64,000 bases of DNA. It comes from MVYY01 sp012517575. Its GTDB lineage: Bacteria > Bacteroidota > Bacteroidia > Bacteroidales > Paludibacteraceae. Shown in pieces: positions 35,876-44,969 of the stretch. The notes under the pieces were generated by a model. That model made no database searches. It saw only the letters and a program-made list of their open reading frames with translations, and was not told where the DNA came from. Each line of letters opens with the position of its first letter. The first letter of the stretch is position 1. Both the position numbers and the translations under genes were made by a program. The stretch spans positions 62,001 through 126,000 of the forward strand of contig JAVLUG010000005.1 of the NCBI GenBank assembly GCA_031629035.1, given 5' to 3'.

Positions 35876-37822
35876 ATGAAATTATCCCTTCTTTCTTTAT
35901 CGGCAGCATTGTCGCTTTCGGCATGTTTGTTTGCACAGACCAATGATCCGGTATTGATGACCATTAATGGGCATCCGGTCTATAAATCGGAATTTGAATA
36001 CATTTACAACAAGAACAATTCCAATAATTCTCTCGACAAAAAATCGTTGGATGAATATGTGGACTTGTTTATCAATTTTAAATTGAAAGTTGAGGAAGCC
36101 AAAGCCCAGGGAATCGATACTACTGCTGCCTTTATCAATGAATTGGCAGGTTACCGTTCCCAATTGGCAAAGCCGTATCTGACTGATCAGCAGTTTGAGG
36201 AAAAATTAATGCAGGAAGCTTATCAGCGGCTCAAAGAAGATGTGGAAGTGAGTCATATACTGGTTCGGATTCCGCAAAATGCAACGCCGGCCGATACCTT
36301 AGCAGCATGGAGTAAAGTGAAATCCATTTTGAAACGTTTGGAAAAAGAAGATTTTGCCAAAGTGGCCAGAGAAGTTTCAGAAGATGAAACTGCTGAAAAA
36401 ACCGGTGGCTATATTGGTTGGATCACTGCATTTCAAACTTTTTATCCTTTCGAAACGATGGCTTATAATACACCTGTTGGTGGAATTTCACAGCCTGTTC
36501 GTTCCATTTACGGATATCATATCATAAAAGTTCACAACAGAAGAAATTCGGTTGGTGAAGTTCAAGTTGCCCATATTATGCGATTTACTTCTCCTAACGA
36601 CAGTTTGAAAAATAAACGTGCTAAAGAGGTTATCGATTCCTTGTATCAGTGTCTGAAGAATGGTGAAGATTTTGGTACTCTGGCGAGCAAATATTCGGAA
36701 GATAAACCTTCTGCAGCTCGAAACGGAGAATTGCCGTGGTTTGGTACGGGCAGAATGGTTCCTCAATTTGAAGCTGCTGCTTTTTCATTGAAAAAAGTGG
36801 GTGATATTTCTGAACCCGTTCAAACTCCTTTTGGTTGGCATATTATAAAACTGCTTGGCAAAAAGGATCTGCCTTCATTCAATGATATGAAATCAGATTT
36901 GGAAAGAAGGATCAAACAAGATGAACGGGCTAATTTTGCTCAGCAGTCATTCGTCAATCGATTGAAAAAGGAATACAATTTCCGTTTGCTGGATACAAAT
37001 GTACAGGATTTTTATAAATTACTGCAGAACAGAACATTAAATGATTCTGTGTTTTTAACTGAAATAAAAAAATTGAATAAGCCTTTATTTACTTTTGCCG
37101 ACAAGGAATATACGCAGCGCGATTTTGCAAATTTCCTCGAGAAAAACCAATTTACACAAAAAAGCATTCCATCGGAAGTGATTAACGAAAAACTGAATCA
37201 GTTTATTAATACAGAATTATTGGCATATGAAGATACTCAATTGGAAAAGAAATATGATGATTTCAGATTTCTTATGCAGGAATATCATGACGGCATTCTG
37301 TTGTTTGAAGTAAGTAATCGCGAAGTTTGGGACAAGGCATTAAAAGATACAGTTGGCTTGGCTTCTTATTTTGAAAAACACAAGGAAGATTACAAGTGGG
37401 TGAAACCTCATTACAAAGGAAGGGTGATTTATTGCAAAGACAAAAATACTTTTAAAACTGCCAAATTGATTGCTAAAAGATTAGCAAACGATTCTATTGA
37501 CAAATATTTGACCAGTCGGTTGAATAGCGATTCTATTCAATATGTGAAAATTGAGAAGGGTTTGTTTGTTGAAGGAGACAACAAGGTGGTGGACAAATTT
37601 GTGTTCAATAAAAAGGAAAAATTCACTCCTGATACCGATTATCCCTATGTATTTGTTGTTGGAAAATTGTTGAAAGAGACACCGGAAGATTATACTGATG
37701 TCAGAGGAGCTGTAATTGCCGATTATCAGGACTACCTTGAGAAGGAATGGATAAAAAATCTAAGGTCAAAATACAGTTTTTCGGTTGATAAAAATGTTCT
37801 GAAAACCGTTAAGGAAAACTAA
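35876..37822 (+). CDS. PpiC-type peptidyl-prolyl isomerase, two parvulin domains
   Basis: The 648-residue protein begins with MKLSLLSLSAALSLSACLFAQ, which can be read either as a signal peptide cleaved after FAQ or as a lipobox (LSAC). Two parvulin domains follow: residues ~120-220 (VSHILVRIP...GYHIIKVH) and ~230-330 (VAHIMRF...GWHIIKLLGKK). The remaining 300 residues are helical and partly similar in layout to SurA/PpiD. It probably helps fold outer-membrane proteins in the periplasm. First of three consecutive PPIase-like genes. Confidence 0.9.
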   Translation: MKLSLLSLSAALSLSACLFAQTNDPVLMTINGHPVYKSEFEYIYNKNNSNNSLDKKSLDEYVDLFINFKLKVEEAKAQGIDTTAAFINELAGYRSQLAKPYLTDQQFEEKLMQEAYQRLKEDVEVSHILVRIPQNATPADTLAAWSKVKSILKRLEKEDFAKVAREVSEDETAEKTGGYIGWITAFQTFYPFETMAYNTPVGGISQPVRSIYGYHIIKVHNRRNSVGEVQVAHIMRFTSPNDSLKNKRAKEVIDSLYQCLKNGEDFGTLASKYSEDKPSAARNGELPWFGTGRMVPQFEAAAFSLKKVGDISEPVQTPFGWHIIKLLGKKDLPSFNDMKSDLERRIKQDERANFAQQSFVNRLKKEYNFRLLDTNVQDFYKLLQNRTLNDSVFLTEIKKLNKPLFTFADKEYTQRDFANFLEKNQFTQKSIPSEVINEKLNQFINTELLAYEDTQLEKKYDDFRFLMQEYHDGILLFEVSNREVWDKALKDTVGLASYFEKHKEDYKWVKPHYKGRVIYCKDKNTFKTAKLIAKRLANDSIDKYLTSRLNSDSIQYVKIEKGLFVEGDNKVVDKFVFNKKEKFTPDTDYPYVFVVGKLLKETPEDYTDVRGAVIADYQDYLEKEWIKNLRSKYSFSVDKNVLKTVKEN

Positions 37823-37902
37823 TAATTTTTGACAGGCAGCAGAAAATCACTAATTTTATATTTTTAATGCTGAAATATTGAGATAAATTATTTAATTGCT
37901 TG

Positions 37903-38787
37903 ATGTACTGTGTTTTCAATAGGAAGTTTATTTTTACGTTGATGTTGGGTGTTGTAATGATTTTTTTACCTTGTTGTAATAATCATACTTCGCAATCAAA
38001 ATCTGCTGATGCTGATAAACCTCTTGTAGAAGTCGAAGGAAACTATCTTTATCGTTATCAGATAGAACAAATAATTCCACCTAACGCCGATAAAAAAGAC
38101 AGTATACAATTGGTAAATAATTTCATCAGGAATTGGGCTACCAATGTGTTGTTGTATGAGACTGCCAAGCAAAACATTAGCGACTTGTCGGAAATCGATA
38201 AATTGGTGGAGGAATACCGAAAGTCGCTGATTATTCACGAGTATCAGCAAAAATTAATTCAGCAAAAATTTTCAAAAGATATATCGGAAGAAGAAACGAA
38301 AGCTTTTTATGAAAAGTTTGGTAATCAACTTTTGGTCAATGAACCTTATGTGAAAGGATTGCTGTTGGTAGTTCCTGCCAATACGCCTCAGCTCAATGAA
38401 GTAAGAAGTTGGGTTCAGCGTCCCAATATTAAATCGTTGGAGAATATCGAAAAATATAGTTTGAAGAATGCAATAAGCTATGATTTTTTTATGAATAAGT
38501 GGATACCTTGGTCAGAAGTTTTAAAAAAAATTCCTTTACAAGTGAGCAATTCTGCCGATTTTCTGTCTAACAATTCTTTTGTCGAGCTTTCCGACAGCAC
38601 CCAGCGATATTTTCTTAAAATTCAGGAACATTTGAATCCCGGTGATGTTAAACCTTACGAATTGGCTAAAGATGAAATCAACAACATTCTGATACATAAG
38701 CGTGAAGCAGAATTTATCAAACAATTTGAAAACGATTTGTACAATAATGCAGTTGCTAAAAAGAAAATTATTTTTTATAAAAAATAG
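37903..38787 (+). CDS. PpiC-like lipoprotein chaperone
   Basis: The ATG at 37903 begins a lipoprotein signal with the Cys pair in MIFLPCCNN. The 294-residue protein has the SurA-like N-terminal helices (ADKKDSIQLVNNFIRNWATNVLLYETA) but I do not see a well-formed parvulin active site. It may be a chaperone-only relative of its neighbours. It lies between a two-domain PPIase and SurA in the same orientation, 80 and 61 bp from them. Confidence 0.8.
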   Translation: MYCVFNRKFIFTLMLGVVMIFLPCCNNHTSQSKSADADKPLVEVEGNYLYRYQIEQIIPPNADKKDSIQLVNNFIRNWATNVLLYETAKQNISDLSEIDKLVEEYRKSLIIHEYQQKLIQQKFSKDISEEETKAFYEKFGNQLLVNEPYVKGLLLVVPANTPQLNEVRSWVQRPNIKSLENIEKYSLKNAISYDFFMNKWIPWSEVLKKIPLQVSNSADFLSNNSFVELSDSTQRYFLKIQEHLNPGDVKPYELAKDEINNILIHKREAEFIKQFENDLYNNAVAKKKIIFYKK

Positions 38788-38848
38788 GAAATAATTGATA
38801 GAATTATTTGTTTTAATTTATTTTTCTACTACTTGACAACAAATTAAA

Positions 38849-40240
38849 ATGTTTAGAAACACATTAAAGAATTTCATGCAAAAGCGGAATATCCTCTTTT
38901 TATCTACTCTCCTGATTTTAAATTTTTTATCCATCAATCTGGTTGCACAGAAAAATATTATTGACGAAGTTATATGGATTGTTGGCGACGAAGCGATTTT
39001 ACGTTCTGAAGTTGAAGAACAACGTTTGCGCGCCCAATATGAAGGTGTTCCTATTCAAGGAGATCCATATTGTGTTATTCCGGAGCAGATTGCTATTCAG
39101 AAACTTTTTTTACATCAGGCGGAGCTCGATAGTATTGTGGTGAACGAAAGCACTGTCAATACTCAGGTTGAATCGCGTTTGAATTATTTCATTTCTCAGA
39201 TTGGTTCGAAAGAAAAAATGGAAGAATATTTTGGAAAAAAAACGACCGATTTGCGAGAAGATTTGAGGAAAATGATTCGCGAACAAATGATTATTCAACA
39301 AATGCAGCAAAAACTGGTTGGCGACATTAAATCTACACCAGCTGATGTGAGGAGATTTTTCAAACAATTGCCTGAAGACAGCATTCCTATGGTTCCGGCA
39401 CAAATTGAATTGCAAATCATCAGCTACCGTCCTCCAATTTCCCAACAAGAAATCAACAGAGTGAAACAGCAACTGCTCGATTTTACGGAACGAATAAATA
39501 GCGGAAAAGCTGATTTTTCGGTGCTTGCAAGGCTTTATTCCGAAGATACGGAAAGCGCCAAACGTGGAGGAGAACTCGGTTTTATGGGACGTGGTCAACT
39601 TGTGCCCGAATTTGCTGCTGTTGCCTTTAATCTTCAGGATACAAAGAAAGTGTCCCGAATTGTTGAAACAGAATTTGGTTATCACATCATTCAATTGATC
39701 GAAAAGCGTGGTGATCGAATCAATTGTAGGCATATTCTTCTTCGTCCACGCATTTCGCCTGAAGAAAAAGAAAAGGCCATTCATACTATGGATTCCATTG
39801 CCAACTTAATCAGAGAAGGAAAAATTACTTTTGAGCAGGCTGTGATGTACTATTCACAGGATAAAAATACTGCACTCAATGCGGGATTAATGCTGAATGA
39901 AAAAACAGGTACTTCAAAATTTGAATATCAGGATTTGCCTTCGGAAATTTCAAAGGTCGTTTACAGCATGAATGTGGGAGAAATATCCAAGCCTTTTACC
40001 ATGATTGACCCCAAAACCAATAAAGAAGTGGTAGCCATTGTGAAGGTGAAATCCAAAATACCGAACCACAAAGCAAATTTGAACGACGATTATCAAATGA
40101 TAAAAGCTATTTATGAAAACAAGAAGCGGGAAGAATTTTTGCATGATTGGATAATTAAAAAGCAGAAGGAAACTTATGTCAGTATTGATCCGCAATGGCA
40201 AAATTGTGAATTTCAGTATCCCGGATGGATTAAAAAGTAA
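38849..40240 (+). CDS. surA: SurA-type periplasmic chaperone / peptidyl-prolyl isomerase
   Basis: The protein has 463 residues with a signal sequence ending near LVAQ (starts at 38849 or at an ATG at 38876 are both possible). The N-terminal SurA domain (DEVIWIVGDEAILRSEVEEQ) is followed by two parvulin domains (~175-285, with GGELGFMGRGQLVPEFAAVAFNL and GYHIIQLIEKRG; ~290-400). SurA escorts unfolded outer-membrane proteins to BamA, the 3' end of whose gene lies at the far right of this window. It is followed by an OstA/LptA-like gene. Confidence 0.9.
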   Translation: MFRNTLKNFMQKRNILFLSTLLILNFLSINLVAQKNIIDEVIWIVGDEAILRSEVEEQRLRAQYEGVPIQGDPYCVIPEQIAIQKLFLHQAELDSIVVNESTVNTQVESRLNYFISQIGSKEKMEEYFGKKTTDLREDLRKMIREQMIIQQMQQKLVGDIKSTPADVRRFFKQLPEDSIPMVPAQIELQIISYRPPISQQEINRVKQQLLDFTERINSGKADFSVLARLYSEDTESAKRGGELGFMGRGQLVPEFAAVAFNLQDTKKVSRIVETEFGYHIIQLIEKRGDRINCRHILLRPRISPEEKEKAIHTMDSIANLIREGKITFEQAVMYYSQDKNTALNAGLMLNEKTGTSKFEYQDLPSEISKVVYSMNVGEISKPFTMIDPKTNKEVVAIVKVKSKIPNHKANLNDDYQMIKAIYENKKREEFLHDWIIKKQKETYVSIDPQWQNCEFQYPGWIKK

Positions 40241-40319
40241 ATCTATAAAAAATATTTCTTTAACTTTAGGTCTATTCGTTTTGGGTTTTTCTTTGAAAGT
40301 ATAAATTTTGATTGTTTTC

Positions 40320-42161
40320 ATGAGTTTAACAGGTTGTAGTTGCAAATATTCTTTCTTTCAGAAAAAATTCGTGCTTTATTTTTTCTTGATAATGGGCATA
40401 ATGTTTTTTCCCTTCGTTTCTTCCATTTTGGCACAGAATCATCCCAAACAGTTGCGTGAAGAAATTTTGAAAAGCCAAAAAAAAGAAGAAGAGAAAAAAC
40501 CGGTAAAAAAAATTAAAAAGAAAGAACTTTCCAAACCAAAAACCCAACTTCCGCCATTAAAGCCGGTCAGTCCAATTGTCAATCCTTTGGAAAACCAGAA
40601 TGCTACTTTAATTTATCTCGAAAATTCTGAAACTGTCTCTTTCGATAAAATGCTTAACCCCGACATTCAGGTGCTGAAAGGAAATGTTAAGTTTCGTCAT
40701 GAAAATGCAGTAATGTACTGCGATAGTGCTTATTTTTATCAGGCATCCAATTCGCTCGACGCTTTTGGAAATGTGAGAATGGTGCAGGGAGATACTTTGT
40801 TTGTGTACGGAAATGTTCTGTATTATGATGGTTTTACCAAGTTGGCGCGTTTACGAGAAAATGTAAGACTCGAAAATAGGAAAACGGTTCTTACCACCGA
40901 CAGCATGAATTATGACCGAATTGCAAATTTGGCTTATTATTATACGGGAGGAAAAATTAAAGATGAAGTAAATACCTTAACTTCCGTTTGGGGACAATAT
41001 TCCCCTGTAACCGATCAGGCGCTGTTTAAGGAAAAAGTTCGGTTGGTAAACAAAAATTATACAATGGATGCCGATACATTGAAGTACAATACAAAAACAA
41101 ATATTGCTGATATAGTGGGACCTACACATATTTTGTATAAAAATGAAACTGATATTTATTCTAATCGCGGATGGTACAATACCAGTACGGAGCGTTCCAT
41201 GTTGTTGGACAGGTCGGTAGTAAATCATAAGGATGGCAAAACCCTTACGGGCGATTCTATATTTTATGATAAAAAACAAAAATATGGGGAAGCATTCCAA
41301 AAAGTTGTTCTCAACGATACGGTTCAAAAAACTACGCTGTATGGGAATTTTGTTTCTTATAACGAAAATTCTAAAGTTGGAATAGCCACCGATTCTGCCT
41401 TGCTTGTCGAATGGTCGACAAAGGACAGCCTTTTTATGCATGCCGATACGCTTTATACCTTTAAAGATTCTGTATTCAATGCTGCGCGAGGATATTACGG
41501 TGTTCGATTTTTCAGAAGCGATATCCAGGGCGTTTGTGATTCGCTGTATTTTTCGGCACGCGATTCTATTATTCATCTTTACAAGGAACCTGTTCTGTGG
41601 GCACAGGATTACCAAATTTCGGGCGATACGATACGAGCATACATAAAAAACAAAAAAATCGACAAAGTCCAGGTGCTTCAGTCAGCAATTTCAATTCAGC
41701 AGTTCGATTCCGTTCATTTTAATCAGTTGTCAGGCAAGGAAATTATAGCTTTTCTGGACAGTAATCAATTGAAAATGATTCATGTAAACGGGAATGCTGA
41801 AACTATATATTATCCGATGGACGATAAAGATTCAACGCTTATCGGGTTAAACAAAACTCAAAGCAGTTATGTGGTGGTATATTTCAAGGACAAAAAAGTT
41901 GATCGAATTGTTTTGACCAATGCTTCTAATGGTATCATGTATCCATTGGAGCAGCTTTCGGGAGGAGACCTCTATTTGAAAAATTATGTTTGGCTTTCGT
42001 ATCTGCGCCCCGAAAACAAGGAAGAAGTTTTTTTGAATATTCCAAAAAAACAGCGTGTGAAAATTGGCACCAGCAGTTTAATGAATACTACAACCAACCA
42101 ACAAGCTCAAGGCAGTCAGAATAAAAATGCCAAACAGCCTACGGAAAGGAGAAGACCTTAA
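40320..42161 (+). CDS. OstA/LptA-like LPS transport protein
   Basis: The ATG at 40320 precedes a hydrophobic segment (FVLYFFLIMGIMFFPF...ILAQ); an internal ATG at about residue 25 is also possible. After a Lys-rich linker, the 613-residue protein shows repeated OstA-type strands, e.g. NPDIQVLKGNVKFRHENAV, ALDAFGNVRM-like and VLTTDSMNYDRIANLAYY. The LptA/OstA fold forms a periplasmic bridge for LPS; this long Bacteroidetes version has several repeats. It ends the envelope-biogenesis run; a bidirectional terminator separates it from the helicase. Confidence 0.85.
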   Translation: MSLTGCSCKYSFFQKKFVLYFFLIMGIMFFPFVSSILAQNHPKQLREEILKSQKKEEEKKPVKKIKKKELSKPKTQLPPLKPVSPIVNPLENQNATLIYLENSETVSFDKMLNPDIQVLKGNVKFRHENAVMYCDSAYFYQASNSLDAFGNVRMVQGDTLFVYGNVLYYDGFTKLARLRENVRLENRKTVLTTDSMNYDRIANLAYYYTGGKIKDEVNTLTSVWGQYSPVTDQALFKEKVRLVNKNYTMDADTLKYNTKTNIADIVGPTHILYKNETDIYSNRGWYNTSTERSMLLDRSVVNHKDGKTLTGDSIFYDKKQKYGEAFQKVVLNDTVQKTTLYGNFVSYNENSKVGIATDSALLVEWSTKDSLFMHADTLYTFKDSVFNAARGYYGVRFFRSDIQGVCDSLYFSARDSIIHLYKEPVLWAQDYQISGDTIRAYIKNKKIDKVQVLQSAISIQQFDSVHFNQLSGKEIIAFLDSNQLKMIHVNGNAETIYYPMDDKDSTLIGLNKTQSSYVVVYFKDKKVDRIVLTNASNGIMYPLEQLSGGDLYLKNYVWLSYLRPENKEEVFLNIPKKQRVKIGTSSLMNTTTNQQAQGSQNKNAKQPTERRRP

Positions 42162-42206
42162 TAGTAGGAAGTGTAATAATAACTCATTTTGATATCTTTG
42201 AACAAC

Positions 42207-42247
42207 AAAAAAGCTGTTTTCATTAGAAAATGAAAGCAGCTTTTTTT
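42207..42247. terminator. Bidirectional terminator between ostA-like gene and helicase
   Basis: AAAAAGCTGTTTTCATT pairs with AATGAAAGCAGCTTTTT (one G-T pair) around a 4-nt loop, with A and T runs on the two sides, so it can terminate both converging transcripts. Confidence 0.85.
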
Positions 42248-42283
42248 ATTGGTGTAAGTTCAGGGGAAATAAGAAACCGAATT

Positions 42284-44041
42284 TTAATATCTTGCAGCTT
42301 TACTTTGCCGCCATGGTTTTTCAGAATTAGTTTTTCTTTCTTTTCTCTGCGATCCTTCATTCATATTGGGATAAGTTTCCTTTTTCTTTGAGTAACTATT
42401 TGATTTTGAATATTTTTCTTCAAATATTTGTTTGTTCCCTTTTACTTCACAAACATTCATTTGAGGCTTTAAAGCAAATGCATTCATTACTTTGTCTATC
42501 TGATCGGCATAGACATCAAAAAATGTAAACTTATTCGTTACTTCTATTGAACCGATATTGATGGATTTGTCTCCTACCACTTCATTGAAAATACCCAAAA
42601 AACGGCGGGTATCAATGCCTTCTCGTTCTCCCATATTTAATTTCAGGCGAATGCGTTTTCCAGCTTTCTTAGGATATTTTTCATTTTTCGTTCTGATATT
42701 TCTATCTTCCTGAAAATGAATTTCATTCAAATCTTCCGAATCTTTATAGTAATCGAGAAACCGATTGAACTCTAACGAAACAAAGCGTTTGAGAATTTCT
42801 TCCTTGCTTAAATATTCCAACTGATTCATTATCTGTGGCAGGTAAGGTTGAATTTGTTCTTCGTTAACCTCCACATGTTCCATTCGGTTGATCAAATGAT
42901 AAAGTTGTTTTTTGCAAACTTCCAAACCATTGGGTATTTGTTGCTGAATAAAATCTTTTTTCAGCATTTTTTCCAGTTCCTTAATTTTGTGTTTTTCTTT
43001 AGAATGAATGATGGAAATGGAAATACCTTTTTTGTTGATTCTGCCAGTTCTTCCACTTCGGTGCGTGTACACTTCAGGGTCGTCGGGTAAATTATAGTTG
43101 ATTACGTGCGTCAAATCACTTACATCCAATCCTCTGGCAGCAACATCTGTTGCCACAAGCAGTTGAACATTACGAATTCTGAATTTTTGCATCACATTGT
43201 CGCGTTGAGCTTGAGAAAGATCCCCATGCAAAGCATCAGCATTATAACCATCCTGCATAAGTTTTTCGGCAACTTCTTTTGTTTCCTGGCGAGTTCTGCA
43301 AAATACGATACCATAAATATCGGGATTAAGATCGACAATTCGTTTCAGAGTCAAATAACGATACTTGGCTGGAGTCAGATAGTAAATATGTTCAACGTTG
43401 GCAGCTCCAGAGTTTTTTTGTCCCACAATTATTTCTTCATAATCTTTCATGAATTTATGAACAATATTGGAAATTTCTTTCGGCATAGTGGCGGAAAAAA
43501 GCATAGTGCGCCTATTTTCGGGTGTTTGTTCCAGAATAGTTTCGATATCTTCTTTAAAACCCATATTCAGCATTTCATCAGATTCGTCGAGTACCAGATA
43601 ATGAATATTTTGAAGATCGACTTTTCCGCGTTTCGTAAGGTCGATTAATCGGCCGGGAGTGGCTACGATAATTTGGGGTGGTGTGCCGAGCTGTTTCAGT
43701 TGGGTGCGAATGTCTTCACCGCCATATACAGCTACAACTTTTGTCCCTTTCAAATATTTCGAGTAATTTTTCAGGTCGTTACTGATTTGAATACATAGTT
43801 CTCTGGTTGGAGCCAAAATCAGCGCTTGAGTTTGCTTTTCTGCAGCATCCAGCATGTTGAGAATAGGCAGACCAAAAGCAGCCGTTTTTCCTGTTCCTGT
43901 TTGAGCCAAAGCAACCAAATCAGCGGTTTTTTCCTGCATAAAAGGAATGGTTCGTTCCTGAATGGGCATGGGATGCTCGAATCCGAGTTCTTCGATAGCC
44001 GAAAGAAGCTCGTCTTTTAAATTTAATTCTTTAAATGTCAT
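42284..44041 (-). CDS. DEAD-box RNA helicase (DeaD/CshA type) with DESD motif II
   Basis: The 585-residue protein has Q-motif MPIQERTIP, motif I AQTGTGKT (46-53), PTREL (78-82), motif III SAT (183-185) and HRSGRTGR. Motif II is DESD (152-155) instead of the usual DEAD; this still keeps the two metal/ATP-binding acids and the last Asp. Residues ~480-550 look like a DbpA-type RNA-binding domain, then a basic tail. Likely role: cold-shock response or ribosome assembly. A -7 element lies about 150 bp upstream. Confidence 0.92.
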   Translation of the reverse strand: MTFKELNLKDELLSAIEELGFEHPMPIQERTIPFMQEKTADLVALAQTGTGKTAAFGLPILNMLDAAEKQTQALILAPTRELCIQISNDLKNYSKYLKGTKVVAVYGGEDIRTQLKQLGTPPQIIVATPGRLIDLTKRGKVDLQNIHYLVLDESDEMLNMGFKEDIETILEQTPENRRTMLFSATMPKEISNIVHKFMKDYEEIIVGQKNSGAANVEHIYYLTPAKYRYLTLKRIVDLNPDIYGIVFCRTRQETKEVAEKLMQDGYNADALHGDLSQAQRDNVMQKFRIRNVQLLVATDVAARGLDVSDLTHVINYNLPDDPEVYTHRSGRTGRINKKGISISIIHSKEKHKIKELEKMLKKDFIQQQIPNGLEVCKKQLYHLINRMEHVEVNEEQIQPYLPQIMNQLEYLSKEEILKRFVSLEFNRFLDYYKDSEDLNEIHFQEDRNIRTKNEKYPKKAGKRIRLKLNMGEREGIDTRRFLGIFNEVVGDKSINIGSIEVTNKFTFFDVYADQIDKVMNAFALKPQMNVCEVKGNKQIFEEKYSKSNSYSKKKETYPNMNEGSQRKERKTNSEKPWRQSKAARY

Positions 44042-44193
44042 TTTGAGTTTTTTAATACACGTTTTTGAGCATTCATCCGATGCAAAATTTTATTGATAAA
44101 TAAAACGTGTACCTTTAGATGTAGATTTCAAAAATATAATGCCTTGAATTTCGGATATTTACTCGAAACGTATAGTTGTTTTTAATTTAGGTG

Positions 44194-44201
44194 CAAAGAT
44201 A
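44194..44201 (-). promoter_or_regulatory. -7 element for the DEAD-box helicase gene
   Basis: The minus strand reads TATCTTTG followed by CA, matching TAnnTTTG. The resulting leader is about 150 nt, long enough for cold-shock-type 5' UTR control, though no specific structure was identified. Confidence 0.5.
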
Positions 44202-44366
44202 GTGAAATTTTTTGAAATTTCTTTTATAGATAGATTGTGTTTTCCCTCCTTTCTGCTGTGAATTTTTCACTGGAAATAAATTTAAAATCCAATTAAGAAA
44301 GTAAAACCGACATTTTTACTGAGAAAAATCGTAAGTGTGCATCAATCGGTAACCGAAAAATTTTGT

Positions 44367-44374
44367 TAATTTTG
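44367..44374 (+). promoter_or_regulatory. -7 element for the HD-domain gene
   Basis: TAATTTTG matches TAnnTTTG and lies 45 bp before the start at 44419. No clear -33. Confidence 0.45.
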
Positions 44375-44418
44375 TGTAGAATTTTCTTTTCATCTTATCT
44401 AATTTTTTAAATCAATAT

Positions 44419-44961
44419 ATGTCGATTCAACCCTACAGAATCATTGAAAAATATTACGTTAAAGATTCGCCTCTTTATCGTGTGCTGGTTGTTCACAGTG
44501 AACAAGTTAGAAACAAAGCGCTGGAAGCAGTCATGCGTCATCCTGAGCTACCGATCGACGCAGAATTTGTTGGAGAAGCTTGTCTGTTACACGATATTGG
44601 AATTTTTCTCTGTCATGCTCCCGGTATTTATTGTTTTGGAAAACATGAGTATATTGAACACGGATACTTGGGTTCTGATTTGTTAAAAGAAGAAGGACTT
44701 CCAAAGCATGCGCTTGTTGCCGAAAGACATACCGGCACGGGTTTTACCAAAGCAGAAATTGTTCAGAAAAAACTTCCCTTGCCTCATCGCGATATGCTTC
44801 CCGTTTCACTCGAAGAACAGCTTATTTGCTATGCCGACAAGTTCTATTCCAAATCAAAATTGAACATACAACTTACTGTAGAAGAAATTAGACAGAATTT
44901 AAGTTCTTACGGAAAGGAAAAAGTTGAAAAATTTGATTCTTGGCACAAGCTTTTTGGCTAA
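44419..44961 (+). CDS. HD-domain phosphohydrolase-like protein
   Basis: The 180-residue protein has the HD-superfamily pattern: His26 (VVHSEQV), His58-Asp59 (LLHDIGIF) and later acidic/His positions (HEYIEHG, ERHTG, YADKFYSK). Members are metal-dependent phosphohydrolases; short stand-alone ones in Bacteroidetes are usually annotated as HDIG-domain proteins without known substrate. The stop is 8 bp from the convergent DUF3078 gene. Confidence 0.85.
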   Translation: MSIQPYRIIEKYYVKDSPLYRVLVVHSEQVRNKALEAVMRHPELPIDAEFVGEACLLHDIGIFLCHAPGIYCFGKHEYIEHGYLGSDLLKEEGLPKHALVAERHTGTGFTKAEIVQKKLPLPHRDMLPVSLEEQLICYADKFYSKSKLNIQLTVEEIRQNLSSYGKEKVEKFDSWHKLFG

Positions 44962-44969
44962 CTGTATTC

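Larger units (their letters stand above)
44042..44418. other. 377-bp divergent intergenic region
   Basis: This lies between the helicase (minus) and the HD-domain gene (plus). It holds one exact -7 match for each direction, listed separately, and no further structure that I can support. Confidence 0.5.

Noticed and set aside
39110..39784. 224-codon minus-strand frame inside surA
   Set aside because: Antisense to clear parvulin domains; composition (Phe/His-rich) is typical of a shadow frame.
40977..41615. 212-codon minus-strand frame inside the OstA-like gene
   Set aside because: Antisense shadow with no domain and no promoter.
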